DNA from: Oscillospiraceae bacterium
Lineage (GTDB): Bacteria > Bacillota > Clostridia > Oscillospirales > Oscillospiraceae
Reading direction: 5' to 3'
DNA length: 51,184 nucleotides
Assembly (NCBI GenBank): GCA_017538965.1
Contig: JAFYHU010000068.1
Coordinates: 1 to 51,184, forward strand
The position numbers and the translations under genes were made by a program. This document shows, piece after piece, positions 38,600 through 46,377 of the stretch (position 1 is the first letter of the stretch; the number at the start of each line of letters is the position of its first letter). Under the pieces are notes generated by a model that was not told where the DNA came from, searched no databases, and was given only the letters and a program-made list of their open reading frames with translations.

Positions 38600-41500
38600 A
38601 TGCGTCATTTGAAGACGCAGTTACAGCCTCAACCGGCTCAGAAGCTGTTTGTCCGTTGGTGCTCGTCTGAACCATCTCAGCCGTCGCTGTCGAGATCGCA
38701 GCTACGGAAACATCGTACGCTGTGTTCACAGATGAGCCTGCTAAAGAATTACTCTCTTCATCTTTTAAGTTTACTCCTCCCGTCGCTTCTGCAGCAGGCT
38801 GCTCCAATGCGTTATTCTGATTCATCGAACTATCTGCTGGTTCAACAGGAATACTATTCTCAATGCTTGTTGGTTCAGCAACGAATTTAAGTGATCCTCT
38901 GACCGGTTCAACGAATGCTTCTTTCGTTGCGTTTTCGTTTACACTGCCAGCCGCTTCGGCCGTCTTCGAATCATTTTCAGAAGGGTCGATGATGATCACG
39001 GGCTCAGCACCATCCGAGTTAACCAAGGCTCGGTTCCCTGCTGACTTTCCATCTCCGTCATTGCCCGGTTCGACCGGGGTGCCGATCCAAATATTCTGTT
39101 CAGAATCGTAAGTGTATCTGCAGGCGCTTGTATTACCGTCACTATCTGTAGTTACTGTTGTATAGCTGGCCTGTCCCAACTCATCGTACTCATAGGTTGA
39201 AACGGAAGTAGACTGATTCCCATTCTCGAAAGTTGTGGTCGAAGAATATGTCGAAGTTCTGCCGTTTTCATCGTATTCCTGCTCAGAGACGACAACAGTT
39301 CCGTCTGAATAGATCACTTTACCAGAGGATGAAACCGGTTGATGGGCATTGTTGTAAACAGTGGTATTCGTAGATTTGTTGCCACTCTGGTCAGTGGTGG
39401 AATAATAATCGGTATAAGTAGTTCCGTCATATTCCTGCTTCTGATACCTGCCATCTGCAGATTGCCATTCATAAACAGACGTCATGATCTGTCCATTTGC
39501 GTCATAGACCGCTGTGGAACCGGAGCTGCCGCCATTGGAATCACTTCCCGTAGTTATAGCAGTTTTGGCACCATTTTCATCGTAGGAGTATGTAGTGGCA
39601 GACATGGAACTGTAGCCATTGGTGTTATGCTGACTAGTATTCTCAGACAAAGTTCTTCCCTGCTCGTCATATTCTATTTCCTGAGTATAAGTGTAACCAT
39701 CAGGCATTGAATCCGAGTAAGTTTCAGTACATGAGCCATTCTCATTGTATAACGTTTTATGGTGCGACTGCCTGCCATCGGTGTAAATCCAAGCACTCTC
39801 CGTTGATACAGTTCTCCCGTTCTCAAACGTTTGCTTCGTGCTGGAAGATGAACCATCCGCATTCTTTGTCTGGCTGTTCATGATTGTATGAGAACCATTT
39901 TCGTCATAGGTATAGAAGTGCTGTTCTGATGTTACATAATCATTACCTACGGACACTTGCGTGCTGCTTATCGCCCGACCATCAGAATCATAGGCTGTTG
40001 TTTTAGTTGATCTGGAACCATCGGAGGAACTGGTTTCCTGCTTTCTGAGGATCACATTCCCGTTGTCCCCGTAGGTCAGATCATAGACAGTAGTAGATTG
40101 ACTTGCCGGACCATCCGCCTGTTTGTAAGAATCATAGGAATAGGTCAGATTTCCATGTTCATCATAATGACATTGGTATTTGTGTGAATTCCCGTCTGAA
40201 TACACAGTTTCACTGGCACTGTACTTCAGCTTACCGTTCTCGTCATAGCTCCATACCATATCGGACTGCCAGCTTGTCCCGTTTGGCTCTGTAGTTTTCT
40301 GGCTATATCCGGTCCTGTTGCCATCTTCGTCATAGGTATAAGTTCCGCAGTACGTCCTCTGGTTGCTCTCAGGTGAGCCTGATGTAGTACTTACAGACTT
40401 CAGAGCACCGTTTTCTTCATAGATTGTTGCAGTCGTGCCCTGATACAAAACATCGCCTTCCGCATTATATTGCGTAACCGTTTCAGTATTTGACCGGCCG
40501 TCGCCTTCATATTCGGTTCTTCGCTCAGTCCTCCCAGCATTTGAGGCAGTTTTGACCTCTGTGGAGCTCGTTATTGTTCCTTCCGCATCGTATGTGAATG
40601 TTTGCTCTGTAGTCGATATGATATCACCTTCGGGGGTGCGATCTGTAATGGAACTGCGAACAACCTGACCTTCATCGTTTAGTATTTCAGTTTTCGTATT
40701 TTTGATGCCCGATTCTTCTGGATACGTGTAGACAAGTACACGGTTTCCATCTTCATCTGTTTCGGCAGTTATTGTACCGGGCTGACCAGCAAGTGTATGG
40801 AAAGTCCCTCCGGTAACATTCCCGTTTTCATCAAGCGTATAATCCGTCTGGGAGAAGACGTTACCGCCAGCATCCATCTCCATATACGATGCAGTTTTTG
40901 TCCCGTCCGGGGCAGTCACGGTAACCAAGGAACGTTTATTCGGATAATCAAAGCCGGGGTAATCGGATGTCGTTTCGATGACTGTCCCATCGTCAAGAAT
41001 TTCGATTTGATGCGTAATCCGGTTGTATTTGTCTGTTTCGGTAATGGGAGTAACCGTTGGTGCCGTGGATGATTCGGAATTCTCAGACTTATCAGCCGAA
41101 TTCGGTTTAGCCGGAGAAGCTGTACCGGTGCTCGATGAAGATTCAGTTGCCCATTGATGATGCTGACGCCGGAATGGCGCAATCGATGTTTCCACTTCTG
41201 ATGTCTCAGCGGGCTCTGCTGATGTGACGCTGTTGACAATTGCATCGATTTCCTCATTAACAGCCTCCGGTGCGATACGGGATATTGTTACGGCTTTCCT
41301 CAATTCAGGCACATTGTTTTCAATAATAATCTGGCTCAGATCCAGCAGATCACCGGGAAATTGGATTGTCTGAATGCTGTTGCAGCCTGAGAAAGCCATG
41401 CGATCAACATGGCGCAGCGTCGCCGGAAAGAGGACAGAATCCAGATTAACACAGCCGGAGAAAGCGCCAGCCGGAATAGAGTTGACGCCTTCTATAATGA

Positions 41501-41714
41501 CGAGACGACGAACGCCGGACGCGGCACCGCTCCAGGAGGCGGAGTTTGGCACTGCTCCTAGACCGCCGACAAGCAAAGTCCCGCTGTCAGGAGAATAGTA
41601 AAAAGAAAAACCGGAATCATGATATACTTGCGGTGCGCTCCCTTCGGCAGAGGCAGTGCTGAAGGAAAGAAGGAAAAATATTAAAAACAGAGCGCAAATA
41701 TGGCGTCTCATCAT
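38598..41714 (-). CDS. Large exported protein with LRR start and YD-type repeats
   Basis: A 1038-residue secreted protein. A signal peptide (ICALFLIFFLLSFSTASA) leads to a BspA-like leucine-rich segment (about 65-125: VRRLVIIEGVNSIPAGAFSG, LDSVLFPATLRHVDRMAFSG). A Thr/Ser linker follows (about 150-230). From about 235 to 880 there are some 25 tandem repeats of roughly 22-28 residues of the form Y-D-E-x-G-x (YDEDGNRTG, YDENGKLKYSA, YDEHGNLTYSYD), like YD/RHS repeats but without the RHS core. The C-terminal 150 residues are acidic, low-complexity, with no sortase motif. The likely role is adhesion or a cell-surface shell; how it is anchored is not visible. Confidence 0.82.
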   Translation of the reverse strand: MMRRHICALFLIFFLLSFSTASAEGSAPQVYHDSGFSFYYSPDSGTLLVGGLGAVPNSASWSGAASGVRRLVIIEGVNSIPAGAFSGCVNLDSVLFPATLRHVDRMAFSGCNSIQTIQFPGDLLDLSQIIIENNVPELRKAVTISRIAPEAVNEEIDAIVNSVTSAEPAETSEVETSIAPFRRQHHQWATESSSSTGTASPAKPNSADKSENSESSTAPTVTPITETDKYNRITHQIEILDDGTVIETTSDYPGFDYPNKRSLVTVTAPDGTKTASYMEMDAGGNVFSQTDYTLDENGNVTGGTFHTLAGQPGTITAETDEDGNRVLVYTYPEESGIKNTKTEILNDEGQVVRSSITDRTPEGDIISTTEQTFTYDAEGTITSSTEVKTASNAGRTERRTEYEGDGRSNTETVTQYNAEGDVLYQGTTATIYEENGALKSVSTTSGSPESNQRTYCGTYTYDEDGNRTGYSQKTTEPNGTSWQSDMVWSYDENGKLKYSASETVYSDGNSHKYQCHYDEHGNLTYSYDSYKQADGPASQSTTVYDLTYGDNGNVILRKQETSSSDGSRSTKTTAYDSDGRAISSTQVSVGNDYVTSEQHFYTYDENGSHTIMNSQTKNADGSSSSTKQTFENGRTVSTESAWIYTDGRQSHHKTLYNENGSCTETYSDSMPDGYTYTQEIEYDEQGRTLSENTSQHNTNGYSSMSATTYSYDENGAKTAITTGSDSNGGSSGSTAVYDANGQIMTSVYEWQSADGRYQKQEYDGTTYTDYYSTTDQSGNKSTNTTVYNNAHQPVSSSGKVIYSDGTVVVSEQEYDENGRTSTYSSTTTFENGNQSTSVSTYEYDELGQASYTTVTTDSDGNTSACRYTYDSEQNIWIGTPVEPGNDGDGKSAGNRALVNSDGAEPVIIIDPSENDSKTAEAAGSVNENATKEAFVEPVRGSLKFVAEPTSIENSIPVEPADSSMNQNNALEQPAAEATGGVNLKDEESNSLAGSSVNTAYDVSVAAISTATAEMVQTSTNGQTASEPVEAVTASSNDA

Positions 41715-41872
41715 TTAAACCCCATTTCATCAGGTTTACATAACAGATTATCATTTATAGCAGAAAAAATCAATATAAAATAAGAAGCCATCGACCTGAA
41801 AAGGCAATCATATCGCGCTTTCATTTCTCTATTCCGTTGGAATAATTCAAGCTGAAAAAGATTGATTTTCCT

Positions 41873-41950
41873 ATGGAAACGATGGAAGTCTTGACTTTTC
41901 TTGTTGTTATTGGCATATGCGGCCTGTTCATTCAGGCAAATAAGAAGTGA
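41873..41950 (+). CDS. Holin-like small toxin (25 aa)
   Basis: METMEVLTFLVVIGICGLF followed by IQANKK: one hydrophobic helix with a basic tail, like the putative holin-like toxin family (usual start M-S/E-T-x-E-A-L) linked to type I systems in Bacillota. It is shorter than usual and has only a poor ribosome-binding site (GAAAAAG), so translation may be weak. A convergent antisense promoter lies 95-120 bp downstream, and the shared region includes the CCGCT hairpin. Confidence 0.6.
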   Translation: METMEVLTFLVVIGICGLFIQANKK

Positions 41951-42037
41951 CCGCCGGTTCCCTGCAAAAGATCGGCGATCACTTCAAAGACTCTTTTAAG
42001 GGCTGACCGCTAAAAACCAGCGGAGTGTGCCTTTGTG
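41945..42037 (-). ncRNA. Antisense RNA to the holin-like toxin
   Basis: Minus-strand promoter TTGACA (42067-42072), 17-bp spacer, TATTAT (42044-42049). The RNA would begin near 42037, contain the hairpin CCGCTGG-TTTTT-AGCGG and GGCGATC-type stems, and reach the toxin stop region. No clear terminator is visible, so the left end is approximate. Confidence 0.6.
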
Positions 42038-42043
42038 TTTATT

Positions 42044-42072
42044 ATAATAGCATCTGGGCAGGTTTCTGTCAA
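42044..42072 (-). promoter_or_regulatory. Antisense promoter of the holin-like locus
   Basis: TTGACA-17-TATTAT on the minus strand, pointing at the toxin gene. Confidence 0.75.
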
Positions 42073-42150
42073 GACAAAGCATCATCTTCCCGGTCCTGTC
42101 GCTCGTCTGTTGCCCCGGGGCTGTTACACCAAAACTGTCTCAGATGACCA

Positions 42151-42777
42151 TCACGAAAGTGCATCTGTAATTACGTCTATCTGTTTCTGAGATAAGCCGC
42201 TTCGCTCCGTTGTATGAACAATTCTGTCCAATGCCTTTATCGATGGCAGAATGAGATCATCTTCCACCGGGCTTTCCGCATCACACATATAGACATACCC
42301 TTCGATCCAGGTACGAACCCCATGATCTTCCAGATATTTAGCCAGAATGTAGATTTGTCTCTTTACCTGCCGGATTGGATTCTTTACCGTTTTGGTGTAT
42401 TGATTGCCACCCTGGCTGATATGTGATTTTGTCCATTCGTAATCATCAGCATTCCCTTCAAGCATCCCGCTGTAGTTCTTCACTTCCACGATGAAGACTC
42501 CACAGCGGTTCACAATCACATTATCCAGCTCTGCCTCACGGTTATCATAAGAAATCGTAACATTGGAAAAAAGCCTGTCATCCGGACGCAGGATTTTTCG
42601 AATTTTTTCTCTTGCTTCCTTCTCGCCTATGATCCCTACGATGTCACTCGGAGATTGATGCGGCCGATACCATTCCGGTCTGTGTTTACGGCGGGTCAGA
42701 ATGATGATCAGAACAATCAGCACAAGACCAATTGCAGCAATCATCATGGTATTAAACAGAATTGTCCCTTCGATCAT
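42151..42777 (-). CDS. NERD-domain membrane-anchored nuclease-like protein
   Basis: A 208-residue protein with one N-terminal membrane helix (TMMIAAIGLVLIVLIIILT). The NERD domain (about 50-180) has the restriction-like fold motif AELDNVIVNRCGVFIVEVKN, with Asp and Glu-x-Lys at the active site. Such proteins are thought to process DNA or RNA. Start at MIEGT is preferred; an in-frame upstream stretch overlaps the end of the GIY-YIG gene, suggesting coupled translation of the two. Confidence 0.85.
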   Translation of the reverse strand: MIEGTILFNTMMIAAIGLVLIVLIIILTRRKHRPEWYRPHQSPSDIVGIIGEKEAREKIRKILRPDDRLFSNVTISYDNREAELDNVIVNRCGVFIVEVKNYSGMLEGNADDYEWTKSHISQGGNQYTKTVKNPIRQVKRQIYILAKYLEDHGVRTWIEGYVYMCDAESPVEDDLILPSIKALDRIVHTTERSGLSQKQIDVITDALS

Positions 42778-42791
42778 CACTATGGCATTCT

Positions 42792-43397
42792 TTAGTTCTG
42801 GAACTGGCGCCACTGTGTTTCTTCAGCAATATCTGTAATCAGGCGACCATTATATGTAAAGAACAGCGGTCCGGAAACATTATAACCTTTTTTCTCTTTC
42901 GCTATAGCAGACAGTGAGGTCAGTTCTCCGTTATACTGGACCTTGTGCTCATCAACTACAGTAACCTTCACTTCCGGATCATCAACATATACAAGTTCGG
43001 CTCCTTTGGGGAGTCCGCATTTGAAGAAGTTGATAGGCGGACGTTTTGTTTTAGCCCCTGCATTTGCTGCCGGCTGGGGGCCCTTCGCTTTTTTCAGTTT
43101 TCCCTGGGACCCGCTGATGACCGCAATTGCTTCAAGCAATTCGTATGCATCTTCCGGCGACATAATGAAGAACTCTCTTGACTTGGAAGCACGCAGGTCG
43201 GGATTCAATTTATCGATCATTTTATGCAGTTTCTTATCTTCCAGATTACCGGGAGTCTCATAGGTCGCATAAATCTCATAATCATACGGCAATGCAGTCG
43301 TGCTCAACTGCTGACGTCTCTGCTCCACGTTACTTGCATACCCGATTTTAACCATGTCATGAAGCGCAGGATTCGTCATAATATAAATGTAACCCAT
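42792..43397 (-). CDS. GIY-YIG (T5orf172) nuclease with C-terminal DUF4357-like domain
   Basis: A 201-residue protein. The GIY-YIG fold is seen in GYIYIMTNP (residues 2-10) and VKIGYASNVEQRRQQL (16-31), with the catalytic Arg in the latter and Glu in SREFFIM. After a Lys-rich linker, residues about 120-195 (FFKCGLPKGAELVYVDD, KVQYNGELTSLSAIAKE, GPLFFTYNG) form the DUF4357-like module often found beside such nucleases and restriction genes. Start follows AAGGAGAT. Confidence 0.85.
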   Translation of the reverse strand: MGYIYIMTNPALHDMVKIGYASNVEQRRQQLSTTALPYDYEIYATYETPGNLEDKKLHKMIDKLNPDLRASKSREFFIMSPEDAYELLEAIAVISGSQGKLKKAKGPQPAANAGAKTKRPPINFFKCGLPKGAELVYVDDPEVKVTVVDEHKVQYNGELTSLSAIAKEKKGYNVSGPLFFTYNGRLITDIAEETQWRQFQN

Positions 43398-43456
43398 CGT
43401 AATCTCCTTATTATCTCTAATTCCTACGCCACTGCAAGCAGCGCATACAGCAATTA

Positions 43457-43555
43457 TTATTTCAGCTTCTCACACAGCGGCAGCAGTTCTTCCAACCGGG
43501 CAACAATGCGCTTTTGCTCAGCCAAAGGAGGGAGAGGAATCATTGTTTTTGCCAT
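43457..43555 (-). pseudogene. C-terminal remnant of a type I restriction specificity subunit (HsdS)
   Basis: The last 32 codons read IPLPPLAEQKRIVARLEELL then PLCEKLK, the hallmark end of an HsdS target-recognition half. Upstream of about 43560 the frame passes into repeat DNA (the 226-bp unit starts at 43612), so the rest of the gene is gone. No hsdR or hsdM is in the window. Confidence 0.8.
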
Positions 43556-43611
43556 ACTTCTATATTGGAAAAACGCAGAGCGGGGACGTTTCATCCGCTG
43601 CGGCGGGGGAT

Positions 43612-43836
43612 ACCTCATCCGTCTTTGCCCTCGCGTGAGATCGGGCAAAGCCACCTTCTCCGCTTTGCGATGCCCGGAGAATCGTTCGGGCTTACGCTAA
43701 TCCTCCGATTCTCCGACCGCTGCAGTAATCGCGCAATGCCTTCCTCTGCCGCAGGCAGCGGCATTGCGCGATTCCATGATGAGAAGGGCGCCTGCGGGCG
43801 CGGGGATGCGGAGCGATCTGGGGATCGCTCCCTACG
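43612..43836 (+). repeat. 226-bp multi-hairpin repeat, copy 2
   Basis: Second copy of the unit at 24160-24385, one base shorter, same orientation. It ends at CTCCCTACG in both places and here abuts the HsdS remnant. Confidence 0.88.
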
Positions 43837-43853
43837 GGTATCATTTTTTCAAA

Positions 43854-43880
43854 CCCCATGGCGTAAGCCGGGGGTTTTTT
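43854..43880 (+). terminator. Terminator-like hairpin
   Basis: CCCCATGGC, loop GTAA, GCCGGGGG, then TTTTTT on the plus strand. No plus-strand gene precedes it within 1 kb. Positions 43881-44005 otherwise hold only another GCGCCTGCGGGCGC palindrome near 43960. Confidence 0.6.
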
Positions 43881-44005
43881 CGTCGCAGTGCGTTCGGGAT
43901 ACGTGATCGTTTTCGAAATCAGAACGACCGCTGCAGATAAGCAGAAAGCCGCTTTCCTTTGGGCGCCTGCGGGCGCAGGGAGGAAGAACGGATTGTCTGA
44001 AGGTC

Positions 44006-44548
44006 TTACGGAATATAGACGATCGCAGTTTTTCGGAAGGCGGAGACCAGCTTTACCGCGGCGGCCCAGAGGACGCCGATGACGTAAATATCAAGCAGGA
44101 TCTGCGTGTTTTTCAGAATCAGCCCGCATACCGCAGCCGCCAGCGCAAAGAAAATACTGACGACGCCTGCAGCCAGATTCAGGCGCCATGAGGGTGACTG
44201 CAGTTTTCTGGCCTCAAGGGCGCGCAGAATATCGATTGTCCCGGTAAATGCATTGACGGCAAGGAGGTAGAGGATAATGAACACATGCGGGTCGTTCAGA
44301 ACCGTAATCGTAAAGATGCCCAGATCCATCACAATCAGGCCTTTATACAGACTGCCTCTGCCATCGACCATATACCGTGCCATCGTGAAGTAAAAGATCA
44401 GAGATCGCAGGCCGTAGAGTATCATGGAAATGCACAGGAAAAGCGTAATCAGCAGGAGGCCGTCTTCGCCCGCAACCAGGACAATCACCGCGCACAGCAC
44501 CATGAACAGGGCACTGAGGATTTTCTGGATTCTTTGCATCAGGGTCAT
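44006..44548 (-). CDS. Small membrane protein, HdeD/DUF308-like
   Basis: A 180-residue protein with six hydrophobic segments in the paired-helix layout of HdeD/DUF308 proteins (ILSALFMVLCAVIVLVAG, LYGLRSLIFYFTMARYM, GIFTITVL, AAGVVSIFFALAAAVCGLIL). Function is unknown. ATGA overlap with the preceding DUF6765-like gene shows cotranslation. Confidence 0.65.
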   Translation of the reverse strand: MTLMQRIQKILSALFMVLCAVIVLVAGEDGLLLITLFLCISMILYGLRSLIFYFTMARYMVDGRGSLYKGLIVMDLGIFTITVLNDPHVFIILYLLAVNAFTGTIDILRALEARKLQSPSWRLNLAAGVVSIFFALAAAVCGLILKNTQILLDIYVIGVLWAAAVKLVSAFRKTAIVYIP

Positions 44549-45702
44549 GGCTTCTCCTCCTTCATTGCCTCTTCAACAAGCTTCCGGTAGTCCTTGATGC
44601 CGCGGAATCCCTTCTCCCTGAAGTCAACCGACCAGCCGGCCAACAGGTTCCCTGAACGGAAAATCTTGTTCGTGACCATGCTTTTCTGCGCCAGAGCCGT
44701 AAGGAAGAAGGCGCCCAGAAAAGTCCGGTCTTTCTCCTCCGGGGAGGAGGAAAGATATTCGTTCTGAATGGTATCCATATCAAAATCCGGGATCTCGCGG
44801 CCGGCAATGGCTTCTCCCAAAGCCTGCCAGTCTGCGCAGGCGTCAGGCTGGCGCTTCTCCAGAATCCCGCGGATTTCGTCCTTCCGCGGCTCCGCGGTGT
44901 CGAAGGCGTAGATTCCGGTCTCGAAGCTCTCCCGCTCGCCGCGGAGATACTGCAGCGCGCAGATCATCTGACAGAAAGCCTGCCAGTATTCGGCCGGGTT
45001 GTCCTTGACAATCTCGGCATAATCAGCCCAGGCGGGGAGATAGCGATAACGGATAAAGCTGTAATCCGGCAGGTGCCCGGCCCGTCCGTGGCCGAGATTC
45101 ATGATGGAGTTTTCGCTTCCCTGATAGACGCTGTTTGAATAGATGCCCTTTTCCGGATCATCCGGTGCACCCGGACTGTGCCGGAAGGAAATGGCCCGAT
45201 CCTGCCCGTCCAGGATCTCAAAGAAATAATAATTGGTATTATTGATAACCAGCGAAGGCGTGCCCGCGAAGTTGCGATGTGCCCAGGTGTCGGCAAGAAC
45301 GTGCATGGCTATTCCTGCCGCGGCGGTGCCCTTCCCTTTGGCAAGCTCGACCGTGTCCTTCACGAGCTGACCGTTGGGCTGGCAGATCAGGCGGTATTTG
45401 TTCAGATAGCGCCTGCCGGTCTTCCGTGGCGGTTCGGCACTGAGGTTGCCCGGCAGGAAGTGAAAAGAAGCCCAGATGCGCGTGATGTCCTGCAGCCCCA
45501 CCGGGTCGGTCCGGGCCTGCATGAGTTCCAGCTGCAGCTGAGTTGTGACCGCCGCTTTCGGTCCTTTGACCTTGTCCAGGAAGGTACGCGAGCACATATC
45601 CACCATCTGCGCGGATGTGGCAATTTCGAGGCTTTCCTCCGGGCTCCATCCCGCCAGCAGGGCGGCGCAGCAGGTGGCAAAATAGTGAAAATCCTTCTGC
45701 AT
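44545..45702 (-). CDS. DUF6765-like protein
   Basis: A 385-residue cytoplasmic protein that starts MQKDFHYFATCCAALLAG and has the features I associate with DUF6765: an N-terminal helix pair with ATSAQMVD, and a conserved GIAMHVLADTWAHRNFAG segment (about 155-172) with His and Asp residues that resemble an S1/P1 nuclease-phospholipase C type metal site. An enzymatic role is inference. GGGAGGGGAG precedes the start. It sits in the middle of a three-gene minus-strand operon with two membrane proteins. Confidence 0.65.
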   Translation of the reverse strand: MQKDFHYFATCCAALLAGWSPEESLEIATSAQMVDMCSRTFLDKVKGPKAAVTTQLQLELMQARTDPVGLQDITRIWASFHFLPGNLSAEPPRKTGRRYLNKYRLICQPNGQLVKDTVELAKGKGTAAAGIAMHVLADTWAHRNFAGTPSLVINNTNYYFFEILDGQDRAISFRHSPGAPDDPEKGIYSNSVYQGSENSIMNLGHGRAGHLPDYSFIRYRYLPAWADYAEIVKDNPAEYWQAFCQMICALQYLRGERESFETGIYAFDTAEPRKDEIRGILEKRQPDACADWQALGEAIAGREIPDFDMDTIQNEYLSSSPEEKDRTFLGAFFLTALAQKSMVTNKIFRSGNLLAGWSVDFREKGFRGIKDYRKLVEEAMKEEKP

Positions 45703-45707
45703 CTGCT

Positions 45708-46220
45708 TCAGCTCCCCTCCCGTACCAGTTTTTTCAGACGGACGGCGGTAAAGCACAGCTCTCCGAGAATGATCGTGGCCCCCAGATCCAGAATCAGAGA
45801 AACAATGGTGTCAAGCATTCCATTTCCATGTTCGATCAGATACTTAAAATTCATGCATTCCCAGAGAAGCAGAGCGCACCAGCCGACAAGCAGAATGAAC
45901 GCCCAGATTACCCAGATCCGTCCCTTGTCAATACCCAGTCCTTCTTTCCGTGCCTTTAGCCCTATATAAAAGCGCGGAACCACGTCGATGGACATGACAA
46001 CCAGAACGAGCAGGGCAAAAAAAATGTATGACAGGAACCGTGTCTGCGGTTGTGTGAAAATGGCCATCTGCTCTTCGTTCAAGAATCTTTCTAACGGGGT
46101 AAGAATGACAAAGAGGCTCGTTTTCACAATGCTCCACATCCCGAAGGCGATCGTACCGAGCGCCAGGCTGCGCAGCGTGCTCCTCAACCGTCTCAGTTCT
46201 CTTTCTCTGTCATCGTTCAT
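45708..46220 (-). CDS. Four-helix membrane protein of unknown function
   Basis: A 170-residue protein with an Arg/Glu-rich start (NDDRERELRRLRSTLR) and four membrane helices (SLALGTIAFGMWSIVKTSLF, YIFFALLVLVVMSIDVV, VIWAFILLVGWCALLLW, IVSLILDLGATIILGEL). I do not recognise the family. It is the first gene of the operon with the DUF6765-like gene, 5 bp apart, and has its own sigma-A promoter. Confidence 0.65.
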   Translation of the reverse strand: MNDDRERELRRLRSTLRSLALGTIAFGMWSIVKTSLFVILTPLERFLNEEQMAIFTQPQTRFLSYIFFALLVLVVMSIDVVPRFYIGLKARKEGLGIDKGRIWVIWAFILLVGWCALLLWECMNFKYLIEHGNGMLDTIVSLILDLGATIILGELCFTAVRLKKLVREGS

Positions 46221-46256
46221 GCGTTTACTCCTGTCTCCGAACTCTTTCCGTCGGCA

Positions 46257-46285
46257 ATTCTACCACAGAAAGGAAAGGAAAACAA
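46257..46285 (-). promoter_or_regulatory. Sigma-A promoter of the membrane/DUF6765 operon
   Basis: Minus-strand TTGTTT (46280-46285), 17-bp spacer, TAGAAT (46257-46262). Confidence 0.65.
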
Positions 46286-46286
46286 C

Positions 46287-46315
46287 TTGCCCTTTTTCCT
46301 TCCGTATGCTATGAT
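46287..46315 (+). promoter_or_regulatory. Sigma-A promoter of the MocR/FAD operon
   Basis: TTGCCC (46287-46292), 17-bp spacer, TATGAT (46310-46315). Its -35 box is one base from the -35 of the divergent promoter, so one bound regulator could affect both. Confidence 0.65.
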
Positions 46316-46377
46316 CTTTCTGGCATGGCAGTTTGTTGATTTCTTTTGATTTTTTTATGCCAAAAGGAGGGTGTTTT

